DNA of 64,000 nt from the NCBI GenBank assembly GCA_051954695.1, contig JBQCHL010000024.1:62001-126000 (forward strand), given 5' to 3'. A program made the position numbers and the translations under genes. This document shows, piece by piece, positions 53,244-62,336 of this stretch. The DNA comes from Terrimonas_A sp051954695 (GTDB taxonomy: Bacteria > Bacteroidota > Bacteroidia > Chitinophagales > Chitinophagaceae). Each line of letters starts with the position of its first letter. Position 1 is the first letter of the stretch. Below the pieces are notes generated by a model. It saw only the letters and a program-made list of their open reading frames with translations, had not been told where the DNA came from and made no database searches.

Positions 53244-53687
53244 TCAGCGGATGAAGATGCCGGTGCTCCGTTCAAGAGCATCACTGAGCCAATGCTCATT
53301 GACCAGTGCAAGCTCTTCAGGAAGATTGTCAGGATGGAAAAACTTCAGCTCCTGTGTTTCGTTATTGGAAAATCCTGCCGGGATATCTTCAGAAAGCTTT
53401 GCTTCAAAATAGGAGGTGATATACTGTACTGTTCTGTCTCCGTAGGAATAGGTTTGTGATTCAGGAGATGAGTAAACACCGATAAAGCGCACAATGCTTG
53501 CTGCCGTATCTGTTTCTTCTTTGATTTCCCTGAGCACAGCATGTTCCACCGTTTCGCCAAACTCCACATGGCCGCTTATAACACACCATTTATTTACATC
53601 TTTTCTTTTTTGTAAAAGTATCTCTCCGTTTGCATTGAATATGGCAACGGCTATTGCCGGTAATATCTGTGTATTTGCTACCCCCAT
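53244..53687 (-). CDS. NUDIX hydrolase
   Basis: 147 residues. The Nudix box is complete: G-HVEFG-E-TVEHAVL-REIKEETD. Substrate (nucleoside diphosphate linked to X) cannot be told. Convergent with tag. Confidence 0.9.
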   Translation of the reverse strand: MGVANTQILPAIAVAIFNANGEILLQKRKDVNKWCVISGHVEFGETVEHAVLREIKEETDTAASIVRFIGVYSSPESQTYSYGDRTVQYITSYFEAKLSEDIPAGFSNNETQELKFFHPDNLPEELALVNEHWLSDALERSTGIFIR

Positions 53688-53743
53688 GCCGGATAATTTT
53701 AATTACAATAAGCGCTGAAATGATGGATGAAGTTATTAAAAAA

Positions 53744-53793
53744 GAAAAGGATCATTGGATAGAGATAGATCCTGATATCCAATGATCCTTTTC
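53744..53793 (-). terminator. Terminator of the S10 peptidase gene
   Basis: GAAAAGGATCATTGGATA (53744-53761) is an exact inverted repeat of 53776-53793, an 18-bp stem with a 14-base loop. A and T runs at both ends allow bidirectional use. Confidence 0.85.
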
Positions 53794-53813
53794 CCGGTAC
53801 TATGGCCCGGTCA

Positions 53814-55343
53814 TCAATACTTCGCCGGTTGCCCTTTTGCCGGTATTGATTCCAGTATAAACTTCCGCAGATTATCTGTTGCTTTGGCCAGATCATCTTT
53901 TCTCAGATACATCATGTGCCCGCTGCGGTAACCTTCCCATTTCATCCTGTCTTTCAACCGGCCGCTTGGGTCAAGTTGCCACATATTGTACTTCGCATTG
54001 AAATAGTCACAGGCTCCATCATAATAACCGGATTGAACCAGCAGATGAAGGAATGGGTTCTGTGCCATTGCCTGGCGAAGGTTTTCCCCGGTTTGATCGC
54101 CATTACTGTTCCAGGGGCGGACAGGCCCGAACATATAATACTTCAGATCGGTTTTATATTTCAATTCTTCGCGCAGATAGATCTGGATAGCTGGTGTGAA
54201 AGCCTGCAACCACGCTGTCAGTTCAGCATTATAGTCTGGTCTTTCACCACCTGTCTGACGGTCGATCCCCTTGTAGCGGGAATCCAGCCTTCCTACAGTG
54301 TAACCCTGATCACGCAGCAGATCTTTCCAGAACAGGTTGAATGAAACATCCAGGTTGTTTTCCTGTACTGTTTCTTCTTTCAATCCGCTGTAGCGGGCTA
54401 TTTTTTGTGCAATCACTTTCTTTTGCGCTGCATCCAGCGAACCGCCGCGGGAAAGGGCCGGCAGCAGTTCATTGATAGTGAATTGCTCCACTTCAGGAAG
54501 CATATCAGTAAGATCTTTTTGTTGCAGATCAGCAGGCAATTTTTTATGATACCAGGCAGTGGCAGCGAAATAAGGCAGTTTCAAAGCTGCATCCACCGGG
54601 CCATTGCGTTGAATACCCAATTCTGTTGGCGACACCAGGATAACTCCGTTCAGGTACATCCACTGCGCATTCTGCAGCTCCAGTGCCAAACCTGATACAC
54701 GGGTAGTGCCATAGCTTTCGCCGATCAGGAATTTAGGAGATGCCCAGCGGCCACGGCGTGTAACAAAAGTATTGATCCATTCTGCGAGATACCTGATGTC
54801 TTCATTCACACCAAAGAACTTTGAAGTAGGTATATCTTTATTGGCAGTTCTGGAATAACCTGTATTAACAGGATCAACAAATACGATATCTGCTACGTCG
54901 AGGATGGAATTAGGATTATCCCGCAAGCCAAAAGGCTGCACAGGATAGCCTTCATCATCAATATTGAGCAGCCGCGGACCGGTGTACCCGATCTCCATCC
55001 AAACAGAAGAAGTGCCAGGGCCTCCATTGAAAGAGATTACCAGCGGACGGGAGGATTTGTCAGCAATATCGGTCCGTTCATAATAAGTATAAAAGACACC
55101 GGCAATCGGTTTGCCGTCGTCACCCCATACAGGAAGAGTGCCCGCCATGGCGGTGTAAGGAACGCGCTGGCCTTTGATAGTTATTTCATGTCTGGTGGTG
55201 ATGGCGGAATCCATTAATAGAACACGGCCGGGTGAAACCGGCTGATCGTTCTTGACAGCCGGAGCGGCTTCTCTGGCTGGCTGTGCAAGCAAAGGTGCTA
55301 CTGAGCAGGCAGAGAAAGACAGGGAAAGAATTAATCTTCTCAT
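53814..55343 (-). CDS. Serine carboxypeptidase-like protein, peptidase family S10
   Basis: 509 residues with signal peptide (MRRLILSLSFSACSVAPLLAQ). Catalytic triad motifs are present: FLIGESYGTTR (Ser), GYYDGACDY (Asp) and GYRSGHMMYL (His). The oxyanion motif SFNGGPGTSS matches the family. S10 enzymes remove C-terminal amino acids at acid pH; a periplasmic location is expected. Starts divergently from the aldo/keto reductase. Confidence 0.9.
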   Translation of the reverse strand: MRRLILSLSFSACSVAPLLAQPAREAAPAVKNDQPVSPGRVLLMDSAITTRHEITIKGQRVPYTAMAGTLPVWGDDGKPIAGVFYTYYERTDIADKSSRPLVISFNGGPGTSSVWMEIGYTGPRLLNIDDEGYPVQPFGLRDNPNSILDVADIVFVDPVNTGYSRTANKDIPTSKFFGVNEDIRYLAEWINTFVTRRGRWASPKFLIGESYGTTRVSGLALELQNAQWMYLNGVILVSPTELGIQRNGPVDAALKLPYFAATAWYHKKLPADLQQKDLTDMLPEVEQFTINELLPALSRGGSLDAAQKKVIAQKIARYSGLKEETVQENNLDVSFNLFWKDLLRDQGYTVGRLDSRYKGIDRQTGGERPDYNAELTAWLQAFTPAIQIYLREELKYKTDLKYYMFGPVRPWNSNGDQTGENLRQAMAQNPFLHLLVQSGYYDGACDYFNAKYNMWQLDPSGRLKDRMKWEGYRSGHMMYLRKDDLAKATDNLRKFILESIPAKGQPAKY

Positions 55344-55419
55344 AATGTTGTTTTGTTAAAAAGAGGGATCAAGATAAGGATAAAAATATCTTTATTTTTA
55401 CCACTTAAAAAATCATTGT

Positions 55420-56391
55420 ATGCAATACCGGAAATTCGGCAGAACAGGCTGGAATGTCAGCGAGATCGGTTATGGTATGTGGGGAATGGCAGGCTGGACT
55501 GGTTCTGAAGAACAGGAAGTGAATAAAGCGTTGGACCGTTCTATTGAACTGGGATGTAATTTTTTTGATACAGCCTGGGCTTATGGTGATGGACTGAGCG
55601 AACAGATACTGAATAAAACTATTAAAAGGCATCCGGGGAAAAAGTTATACGTTGCTACCAAAATTCCTCCGAAGAACAGGAAATGGCCATCCCGCCGTGG
55701 ATTTGTCCTGAAGGATGTATTTCCTGCTGATTATATTATTGAATATACCGAAAGGAGTTTGGTTAACCTGGGTGTTGATTCCATTGACCTGCAGCAGTTC
55801 CATGTATGGGAAGATAGCTGGGCGCAGGAAGATGAGTGGAAAGAAGCCATCACACAATTGACCAGGCAGGGAAAAGTAAAAGCCTGGGGATTGAGCGTGA
55901 ACCGCTGGGAGCCCGATAATTGCCTGGAAACGATCAGGACAGGATTGATCGATGGCATACAGGTGATCTATAATATTTTTGATCAGGCGCCTGAAGATGA
56001 TCTGCTGCCTCTTTGCCGTGAAAAGAATATTGGTGTGATCGCACGTGTACCTTTTGATGAAGGAACATTGACCGGTACATTTACTAAAGAAACAACTTTC
56101 CCGAAAAATGATTGGAGAGCCAGTTATTTTGTTTCTGAAAACCTTCGCTCAAGTGTTGAACATGCAGATGCGCTGAAGCCTTTGATCCCGGCTGGTATGT
56201 CAATGCCTGAAATGGCCCTTCGTTTTATTCTCAGCAATCCGGATATAGCTACTACTATACCTGGTATGAGAAAGACCAGGAATGTGGAAGCAAATATGGC
56301 CAGCAGTGATGGTAAAGGCCTGCCGGCAAATCTGCTGAAACAGTTAAAAGCACATCGTTGGGACAGGACGCCGACAGAGTGGTCGCAATAG
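55420..56391 (+). CDS. Aldo/keto reductase
   Basis: 323 residues with the TIM-barrel NADPH reductase motifs: MQYRKFGRTGWNVSEIGYGMW, DTAWAYGDGLSEQI (catalytic Asp/Tyr), VATKIPP (Lys) and a FRFILSNPDIATTIPGM-type cofactor end in the form ALRFILSNPD. Substrate unknown. Confidence 0.9.
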   Translation: MQYRKFGRTGWNVSEIGYGMWGMAGWTGSEEQEVNKALDRSIELGCNFFDTAWAYGDGLSEQILNKTIKRHPGKKLYVATKIPPKNRKWPSRRGFVLKDVFPADYIIEYTERSLVNLGVDSIDLQQFHVWEDSWAQEDEWKEAITQLTRQGKVKAWGLSVNRWEPDNCLETIRTGLIDGIQVIYNIFDQAPEDDLLPLCREKNIGVIARVPFDEGTLTGTFTKETTFPKNDWRASYFVSENLRSSVEHADALKPLIPAGMSMPEMALRFILSNPDIATTIPGMRKTRNVEANMASSDGKGLPANLLKQLKAHRWDRTPTEWSQ

Positions 56392-56398
56392 TATGATG

Positions 56399-56478
56399 GA
56401 GGGAGTGTTCATTGAGGGGCCGTTGTTCGTTGACTGTTGACCGAATGGCCTACGGTCAACAAACAACAGCCCTCCCTC
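56399..56478. terminator. Long hairpin between convergent genes
   Basis: GTTGACCG (56436-56443) pairs with CGGTCAAC (56453-56460) and GAGGGAG (56399-56405) with CTCCCTC (56472-56478), with GTTGTT/AACAAC in between. It lies between the aldo/keto reductase and the sensor kinase and likely ends both transcripts. The right arm touches the kinase stop codon. Confidence 0.6.
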
Positions 56479-58063
56479 ACTTAATCTTCCCCCTGTTAAC
56501 CGGGAACTGCACATTAAACACCGATCCTTTTCCTTCCTCGCTTTCAACCCATATCTTACCGGAATGTGCTTCCATTATTTCTTTTGAGATATATAATCCA
56601 AGTCCCATTCCTTTTGCTTTGATCTTACCAGTAGAAGAGATCCTGTAGAACTGGTCAAATATTTTTTGCTGATACTCTGCACGGATGCCAATACCCTGAT
56701 CAGATACGCTTATCTGGATCTCGTCACCAAGAAGTACGGCTGAAACGGAGATTGTTGTTCCTGGCATTGAATATTTGACTGCATTGGTGAGCAGATTTAC
56801 CAGTACCTGCGTTATCTTCTGGTGATCAACCACAATAGTGATGTCCACAACTGGGTTGTCAACCTGAATTGTGTGATCAGAGAAATCAATCAGCTCGATG
56901 CTTTCTTTCAGGATGTCCTTCAGGCTTGTTTTGCTGAAATGAAGGTCCAGTTTACCTGCCTGTATTTTTGAAATATCCAGCAGGTCGGCAATAATGTTTT
57001 CCAGCCTGGTCAATTGCTTGCTGATCTTTGGTATAATGTCCTGCGCAGGTATTTCAGATGTTTCAGCCAATTGCAGATAACCTTTAATAGTGGTAAGCGG
57101 CGTTTTAAGTTCGTGGCTTGCAAATCCTATGAACTGATCTTTTTTATTGTTGATAAGATTGATCTCTTCATACAGCTTTGCATTGTCCAATGCAATGGCA
57201 GCTTGCGAAGCGATCGCTGCCACCAGGGTTTCATGTTCACTGGTAAACATGCCAGGCCGTGGATGGCCGAAAAAAAGTCCACCAATAGGTATTCCACTTT
57301 GAGAGGCGACAGGTACAGCGAGATAGCTTACTACCGGGAGGTGCCCCTCAGGCAGCCCTTTGTGTGGATAGTTTTTCCCATACCTGGGGTCTTTGGTAAT
57401 ATCATCTGAGCGAACGATACCTTCTCCGTCAAAAGTAGCTTTAAAAACAGCTGTATTTCTCGGCATGCCGAAACCGGCGAAATCTTCTTTGGACGCTCCG
57501 GAAAGGGTGTACAGGGTAAATGCTTCACCCTTTGAATCTGTTTTGTTGTAGAAAAAAGCTCCGAAAGCTGCTCCGCATAATTGGGTGGTGGTATCGGTCA
57601 CTTTTTGTAGAATAGTTGAGACATCCAGCTGCGCCGAAATGATCTTACCAATAGAGTAGATCATTTGCAACCGCTCTTCATTTTGTTTCTGGCGTGTAAT
57701 ATCCCGTGCGATCTTGGATGCACCGATAATAGTGCCTGCTGCATTTTTTATTGGGGAAACTGTAATGGACACAGCCAGTTTTTCCCCGCTTTTTGTTTTG
57801 CGGACCGTTTCAAAATGATCAAGCCGTTTCCCCTGGCGGAGAAGACTAAGGATCATGTCTTCCTCATGCTGCCGGTCGTCAGGAATGAGAATGTAGATTA
57901 ATTGCCCTAATGCTTCTTCCTCCGTGTACCCGAAAATGCGTTCAGCAGCTTTATTCCAACTGGTGATCCGTCCATTGAGATCTTTGCTAATGATCGCATC
58001 CTCCGAGCTCTCGATAATCGCGGCCAGCATGGCCTGTCTTTCCTCAAGATTTTCAATAGTCAT
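56477..58063 (-). CDS. PAS-GAF sensor histidine kinase
   Basis: 528 residues from the ATG at 58063 (MTIENLEERQAML); the ORF extends to 58186 but that part has no domain. Domains: PAS (about 10-125, NKAAERIFGYTEEEALGQ and the PAC end ASKIARDITRQ), GAF (about 145-295), HisKA with SHELKTPLTTIKGYLQL, and HATPase (TNAVKYS, DQGIGIRAEYQQKIFDQFYRI, GMGLGLYISKEIM). No membrane segment, so it senses a cytoplasmic signal. It faces a CheY-like receiver gene across 150 bases, which is probably its partner. Confidence 0.9.
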   Translation of the reverse strand: MTIENLEERQAMLAAIIESSEDAIISKDLNGRITSWNKAAERIFGYTEEEALGQLIYILIPDDRQHEEDMILSLLRQGKRLDHFETVRKTKSGEKLAVSITVSPIKNAAGTIIGASKIARDITRQKQNEERLQMIYSIGKIISAQLDVSTILQKVTDTTTQLCGAAFGAFFYNKTDSKGEAFTLYTLSGASKEDFAGFGMPRNTAVFKATFDGEGIVRSDDITKDPRYGKNYPHKGLPEGHLPVVSYLAVPVASQSGIPIGGLFFGHPRPGMFTSEHETLVAAIASQAAIALDNAKLYEEINLINNKKDQFIGFASHELKTPLTTIKGYLQLAETSEIPAQDIIPKISKQLTRLENIIADLLDISKIQAGKLDLHFSKTSLKDILKESIELIDFSDHTIQVDNPVVDITIVVDHQKITQVLVNLLTNAVKYSMPGTTISVSAVLLGDEIQISVSDQGIGIRAEYQQKIFDQFYRISSTGKIKAKGMGLGLYISKEIMEAHSGKIWVESEEGKGSVFNVQFPVNRGKIK

Positions 58064-58212
58064 GGATACCTGATTATAATAATACTGTATACATCTTAAA
58101 TATAAATCAAAAATCATCGCGAACCGCAATAAGCTTCTCTTCTGTTCATTTTTGGTCATTATTTTGCTGCATAAAACTGTAAGCATGAGAAATTGTATTA
58201 AAAGAAATCTGA

Positions 58213-58578
58213 ATGCTGAAAGTCCTTATTGTGGATGACGACAATGACCTGCTGGAAATGGTATCCCTTATATTGCAGACTCATGGTATGGAAGTTCTCA
58301 GTTTGAATGACCATGCTGATTTTTTCACAGCTCTGTCTAATTACAGGCCCGATCTTGTGGTATTGGATATATACCTGAATGATGCAGATGGCAGGGAATT
58401 GTGCAGGCAATTAAAAAACACAGAAGAATTTTCCGGCACACCGGTATTGCTTTATTCTGCCGGTCATATTTCTCCGTCTTCCATAGAAGATTGCCAGGCA
58501 AATGGGTTTTTACAGAAACCATTTAATATTTCTGTGCTGCTTAGCCGTATCCGTCAGCAGGTGCCTCAACCTGACTAG
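58213..58578 (+). CDS. Single-domain response regulator (CheY-like receiver)
   Basis: 121 residues, receiver only. Acidic pocket DDDND, phosphoacceptor D in LVVLDIYLND, Thr/Ser region VLLYSAG and Lys in FLQKPFN. No output domain, so it acts by protein contact. Confidence 0.9.
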   Translation: MLKVLIVDDDNDLLEMVSLILQTHGMEVLSLNDHADFFTALSNYRPDLVVLDIYLNDADGRELCRQLKNTEEFSGTPVLLYSAGHISPSSIEDCQANGFLQKPFNISVLLSRIRQQVPQPD

Positions 58579-58645
58579 AACTTCTCCATAATTATATATT
58601 CTGCTGCTACTGCTTCTTATTTATTCAATGTACTTTAGCAACCCT

Positions 58646-59629
58646 ATGGAGTTTCTTCAGGTAAAGAATATCAGCAGGCAGGAGAATGGTAACCCGGCAG
58701 CTAGGGAAATCCGTTTTGTGCAACAGCACCACCAGAAAATAGCCATTGCCGGTGAAACGGGTTCCGGCAAAAGCACCTTATTAAAGATCATTGCCGGCCT
58801 GGCACAGGCAGAAAGCGGCGAAGTAAGATTTGAAGGAATAAGGGTGGAAGGACCTGCAGAAAAACTGATCCCGGGCCATCCGGGCATTGCCTATCTTTCA
58901 CAACAGTATGAATTGCCCAATAATATGTGGGTGGAAGAAGTGTTGAGTTATGCAGATGAACTTCCTCCCGGAGACGCAGCCACCCTATATGCCACCTGCC
59001 GCATTGATCACCTTTTGAAGCGACGCACCAATCAGCTTTCTGGTGGAGAAAAGCAACGCATCGCTTTGGCAAGATTACTTACACGCTCACCCAAATTGCT
59101 ATTGCTGGACGAACCCTTTTCCAATCTCGACCTGATCCATAAACGCATACTGAAAACGGTCATAAAAGATATCGGCGACAAACTGGGTACCACCTGTATG
59201 CTTGCATCACACGATCCGCTTGATACCCTTTCCTGGGCAGATGAGATCATTGTGATCCGCGAGGGGCAGATCATTCAGCAAGGGCCACCTGCCATTGTAT
59301 ACAGTCAGCCATTGAATGAATATGTGGCGGGATTGTTTGGAGCATATAATTTAATTCCAGCATCATCTGTTGCGGCTTTTGAAAAATTATCTGGTATAAA
59401 GCAAAATGGTAAATCATTATTCTTTCGTCCCGAAGACATTAAGGTGATAAAAAAAAGGGGGCACACTGCTGCCTGTATAGTGACCGGCATTTCTTTTATG
59501 GGTGGTTATTATGAAGTTGGAATAAGAGTGGATGGTGTTGATCTTATCGCGCGTATGATGGAACAGGAACTGACAGTAGGAGAAGAGGTGGAGATCTCGC
59601 TGAATGGTAAGAAGGTTTGGGAATGGTGA
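58646..59629 (+). CDS. ABC transporter ATP-binding protein with TOBE-like domain
   Basis: 327 residues from the ATG at 58646 (MEFLQVKNIS); an in-frame ATG at 58628 would add six residues. Walker A is GETGSGKST, signature LSGGEKQRIALARLL, Walker B LLLLDEPFSNLD, switch His in ASHDPLD. The last 80 residues look like a TOBE domain, as in sugar, iron or phosphonate importers. No permease or binding protein gene is next to it, so its partner is elsewhere. Confidence 0.85.
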   Translation: MEFLQVKNISRQENGNPAAREIRFVQQHHQKIAIAGETGSGKSTLLKIIAGLAQAESGEVRFEGIRVEGPAEKLIPGHPGIAYLSQQYELPNNMWVEEVLSYADELPPGDAATLYATCRIDHLLKRRTNQLSGGEKQRIALARLLTRSPKLLLLDEPFSNLDLIHKRILKTVIKDIGDKLGTTCMLASHDPLDTLSWADEIIVIREGQIIQQGPPAIVYSQPLNEYVAGLFGAYNLIPASSVAAFEKLSGIKQNGKSLFFRPEDIKVIKKRGHTAACIVTGISFMGGYYEVGIRVDGVDLIARMMEQELTVGEEVEISLNGKKVWEW

Positions 59630-59684
59630 ATGATCCGGCTAATTTGTTTGCTGATTACCTTTGTCTTCTTTTATACGTAATCTC

Positions 59685-60518
59685 ATGGATTCACTCAGGC
59701 CCTTATTGACTACCTATGCTTATAATATTTTAGGTTCACTGGAAGATGCAAAAGATGTAGTGCAGGATGCTTTCCTGAAGTTTATGGGAATAGACAGTGA
59801 TAAGATCGAAAATAAACGGAATTACCTCATCCGGACTGTTATAAACCTTTCCATCAATGCCAAGAAAAAGCAACAGAAGCTGGTGGCGGAGTATCCCGGC
59901 CCCTGGTTGCCCGAGCCGGTGGCAACAGAGAGAGCAGATGCAGGCATCCTGCAAAAAGAAGTATTGTCTTATTCGCTGATGGTGCTGCTGGAAAAGCTCA
60001 ATGCCAGGCAGCGGGCAGTCTTCATCCTTAAAGAGGCATTTGATTATGATCATGAAGAGATAGCCGAGGTACTCGATATCAGTGTGGAAAATTCCAGGAA
60101 GCTATTGAGCCGGGCTAAAGAACAGTTACAGAAAGCTGGCCCTGGGATGCACAAACCGGCAGCAGGAAAAGATTATGTAGATAAATTTCTTACAGCCATT
60201 CTGGAAGGGAATACACAGCAATTGGAGCAGTTGTTCCATGATGAGATCGTTCTTATGTCGGACGGTGGTGGAAAAGTGACTGCGGCAACCAAACCGCTTA
60301 CAGGTATGAAGCCGGTATTGAGTTTCCTGTTTGGTATATTTAATAAAGGTTACAGGCAAGCACGTATTGAAAGAAGGGAGATAAACCATGAACCTGCATT
60401 GTTCTACTACCAGGGCGACAGGCTGGTTACCTGCCAGGTGTTTTCCATACAGGATGGGCGGGTAAAAAACTTCTATCTCATCCGCAATCCTGATAAATTA
60501 AAGGAGCTTCAAAAATAA
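59685..60518 (+). CDS. ECF sigma factor, ECF41/SigJ-like, with SnoaL-like C-terminal domain
   Basis: 277 residues from the ATG at 59685 (MDSLRPLLTTYAYNIL). Sigma2 (YAYNILGSLEDAKDVVQDAFLKF) and sigma4 (LNARQRAVFILKEAFDYDHEEIAEVLDISVENSRKLLSRAKEQL) are followed by a 100-residue SnoaL-like domain (residues about 170-277), the ECF41 plan in which the extension itself controls activity, with no anti-sigma factor. The carboxymuconolactone decarboxylase-like gene next to it is the usual ECF41 partner. Confidence 0.85.
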   Translation: MDSLRPLLTTYAYNILGSLEDAKDVVQDAFLKFMGIDSDKIENKRNYLIRTVINLSINAKKKQQKLVAEYPGPWLPEPVATERADAGILQKEVLSYSLMVLLEKLNARQRAVFILKEAFDYDHEEIAEVLDISVENSRKLLSRAKEQLQKAGPGMHKPAAGKDYVDKFLTAILEGNTQQLEQLFHDEIVLMSDGGGKVTAATKPLTGMKPVLSFLFGIFNKGYRQARIERREINHEPALFYYQGDRLVTCQVFSIQDGRVKNFYLIRNPDKLKELQK

Positions 60519-60529
60519 TTGCCCAAACC

Positions 60530-60556
60530 TGTCACGTTTTCTTTTCCTGTTTTGTT
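60530..60556 (+). promoter_or_regulatory. Possible ECF41-type promoter
   Basis: TGTCACG at 60530-60536 resembles the ECF41 -35 consensus TGTCACA; a weak TGTT stands about 16 bases on where CGTC is expected. It precedes the AhpD-like gene by about 50 bases. Confidence 0.45.
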
Positions 60557-60589
60557 TTCTATATATATAAATCATAAAAACAAAATAGT

Positions 60590-61057
60590 ATGGAAAGGAT
60601 TCTTTTTTCAGAACTGCCGGAAGGAATGTACCAGTTAATGGCTAATGTAGAAACCTATATTGCGGCATCAGGGCTTGATCAGAAACTGGCAAAGCTTTTA
60701 AAATTCAGGGTGTCACAGATCAACAGTTGCGCTTATTGCATTGATATGCATTATAAGGAGGCGATCCATCTTGGTGAAACTCCCCAGCGGCTTTATTCCG
60801 CATCAGCCTGGAGGGAAACATCTTATTACACACCCAAGGAGCAGGCTGCACTTGCTTTTGCAGAAGCACTGACCCATCTGCGGGCAGAAGAAAGCAGTGA
60901 TCATATCCATGATGAGCTGGCGAAATATTTTTCAAAAGCAGAGATAGCCTATCTTACTTTAGTGATTGCACAGATCAATACCTGGAACCGCCTTGTGCGT
61001 TCTTTTGGTGCAGTAGCAGGTAATTACAAAGTGAGGGAAAGTGTTCATGCTAATTAA
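60590..61057 (+). CDS. Carboxymuconolactone decarboxylase-family (AhpD-like) protein
   Basis: 155 residues. The redox CxxC and proton-relay His are in NSCAYCIDMHYKEA; downstream KEQAALAFAEALT and YLTLVIAQINTWNRLVRSF match the family. Such proteins act as alkylhydroperoxidase-like antioxidants. It follows the ECF41-like sigma gene by 71 bases and is likely its target. Confidence 0.9.
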   Translation: MERILFSELPEGMYQLMANVETYIAASGLDQKLAKLLKFRVSQINSCAYCIDMHYKEAIHLGETPQRLYSASAWRETSYYTPKEQAALAFAEALTHLRAEESSDHIHDELAKYFSKAEIAYLTLVIAQINTWNRLVRSFGAVAGNYKVRESVHAN

Positions 61058-61137
61058 TAGCGCGGGGTTTATCAACAGAATGATAGTTGTATCATCTATA
61101 CGGATAGATACGTAATAGAAGATTCTCTAATGAAAAA

Positions 61138-61168
61138 GGGGCCAGGATAAAAATCCAGCCCCGTTTTT
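61138..61168 (+). terminator. Terminator after the AhpD-like gene
   Basis: GGGGC...GGAT, four to five A, ATCC...GCCCC from 61138 to 61162, followed by GTTTTT. Confidence 0.8.
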
Positions 61169-61283
61169 AAAATCCAATATCCTATGAAAAACCAGTACAA
61201 TAATAAATTGAATTTTTGAAACAACCAATAGTTTGTTAGGGTATTTTCAGTTTTTTTCTAATGGTTTACCATTAATAAATAAA

Positions 61284-61314
61284 TTTTTCTGTTCGCCAAA
61301 GCTTCCTAATTTTG
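61284..61314 (+). promoter_or_regulatory. his operon promoter
   Basis: TTTT at 61284-61287, 19 bases, and a consensus TAATTTTG at 61307-61314, 17 bases before the leader peptide ATG. Confidence 0.65.
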
Positions 61315-61330
61315 CGCTACCAATTTAGAC

Positions 61331-61399
61331 ATGCAGACAATTCTCCATATTCATCATCATCATCTTGCACAAGCGGTAAGCTGTGATGGTATTATGTAG
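61331..61399 (+). CDS. hisL: His-rich leader peptide of the his operon
   Basis: 22 codons with ATG at 61331 and TAG at 61397-61399. It includes MQTILHIHHHHL, that is five histidines in six positions. Ribosome stalling on these codons when charged His-tRNA is low is the signal read by the attenuator downstream. Confidence 0.85.
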   Translation: MQTILHIHHHHLAQAVSCDGIM

Positions 61400-61452
61400 A
61401 CTGAAACATAATTAATCGTTGAAGGGCTTACCAGATCAGGTAGGCCCTTTTT
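61375..61452 (+). promoter_or_regulatory. his operon transcription attenuator
   Basis: Terminator: AGGGCTTACC (61423-61432), loop, GGTAGGCCCT (61439-61448) with one G-U pair, then T run to 61452. GGTAAGC at 61375-61381, inside the leader peptide gene, is complementary to GCTTACC at 61426-61432 and so can form an antiterminator that sequesters the 5' arm. hisG begins 12 bases after the T run. Confidence 0.8.
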
Positions 61453-61464
61453 ATTTATAAGTAT

Positions 61465-62316
61465 ATGAAAATCAAGATTGCAATACAGAAATCCGGCAGG
61501 CTTCACGAAGACTCTGTCCGCCTTTTCAAAGAGTGCGGTATCGATATCTCCAATGGCGGCAATAAGCTCAAATCCTCTGCCTCTAACTTTCCCCTGGAAG
61601 TCTTTTTTCTGAGGGATGATGATATCCCCCAGTACGTGGAAGATGCGGTTGCAGATGCCGGAATCGTGGGTGAGAACGTGGTCTATGAGAAAAAAAAGGA
61701 AGTTGAAGTGCTGGAGCAGCTCGGTTTTGGGAAATGCCGGCTTTCCATAGCCGTGAGCAGGAATGAGCCTTACGACCGCCAGGTCCTTGCCGGCAAGCGG
61801 ATCGCTACCAGTTACCCCGTGATCCTCCAGGATTATCTTACCAAACATAATATCGCTGCAGAAATTCACGAAATCAGCGGCAGCGTGGAAATAGCACCAG
61901 GTATCGGGCTGGCCGAAGCAATCTGTGATCTTGTAAGCAGCGGCTCCACTTTATTGACCAATGGCTTGCGCGAAGCAGAAACCATTCTCCACTCACAAGC
62001 GGTATTGATCCGGAATAAAAACCTCAATGAAGAGCAGCAGCGAATACTTCAACGCCTGCTTTTCCGCATCCGTTCTGTAAAACAGGCACGGAATAATAAA
62101 TACATCCTGCTGAATGCTCCCAATGAAAAATTGCAGGAGATCATTTCTTTATTACCGGGGATGAAAAGCCCGACCGTGCTGCCACTGGCAGCTTCCGGAT
62201 GGAGCAGCGTGCATAGTGTGATTGATGAGAATGACTTTTGGAATATCATCGAACAACTGAAAGCGGCAGGTGCACAGGGAATTTTAGTAGTACCGATCGA
62301 GAAAATGATTTTATAA
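61465..62316 (+). CDS. hisG: ATP phosphoribosyltransferase
   Basis: 283 residues, the long HisG form with a C-terminal regulatory domain. First step of histidine synthesis: PRPP plus ATP. N-terminal MKIKIAIQKSGRLHEDSVRLFKECG, LRDDDIPQYVEDAVADAGIVGENV, and the ACT-like C-terminus (MKSPTVLPLA, GAQGILVVPIEKM) are present. Feedback inhibition by histidine is expected. Confidence 0.95.
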   Translation: MKIKIAIQKSGRLHEDSVRLFKECGIDISNGGNKLKSSASNFPLEVFFLRDDDIPQYVEDAVADAGIVGENVVYEKKKEVEVLEQLGFGKCRLSIAVSRNEPYDRQVLAGKRIATSYPVILQDYLTKHNIAAEIHEISGSVEIAPGIGLAEAICDLVSSGSTLLTNGLREAETILHSQAVLIRNKNLNEEQQRILQRLLFRIRSVKQARNNKYILLNAPNEKLQEIISLLPGMKSPTVLPLAASGWSSVHSVIDENDFWNIIEQLKAAGAQGILVVPIEKMIL

Positions 62317-62336
62317 ACCAGCAAGACAATAATAAG

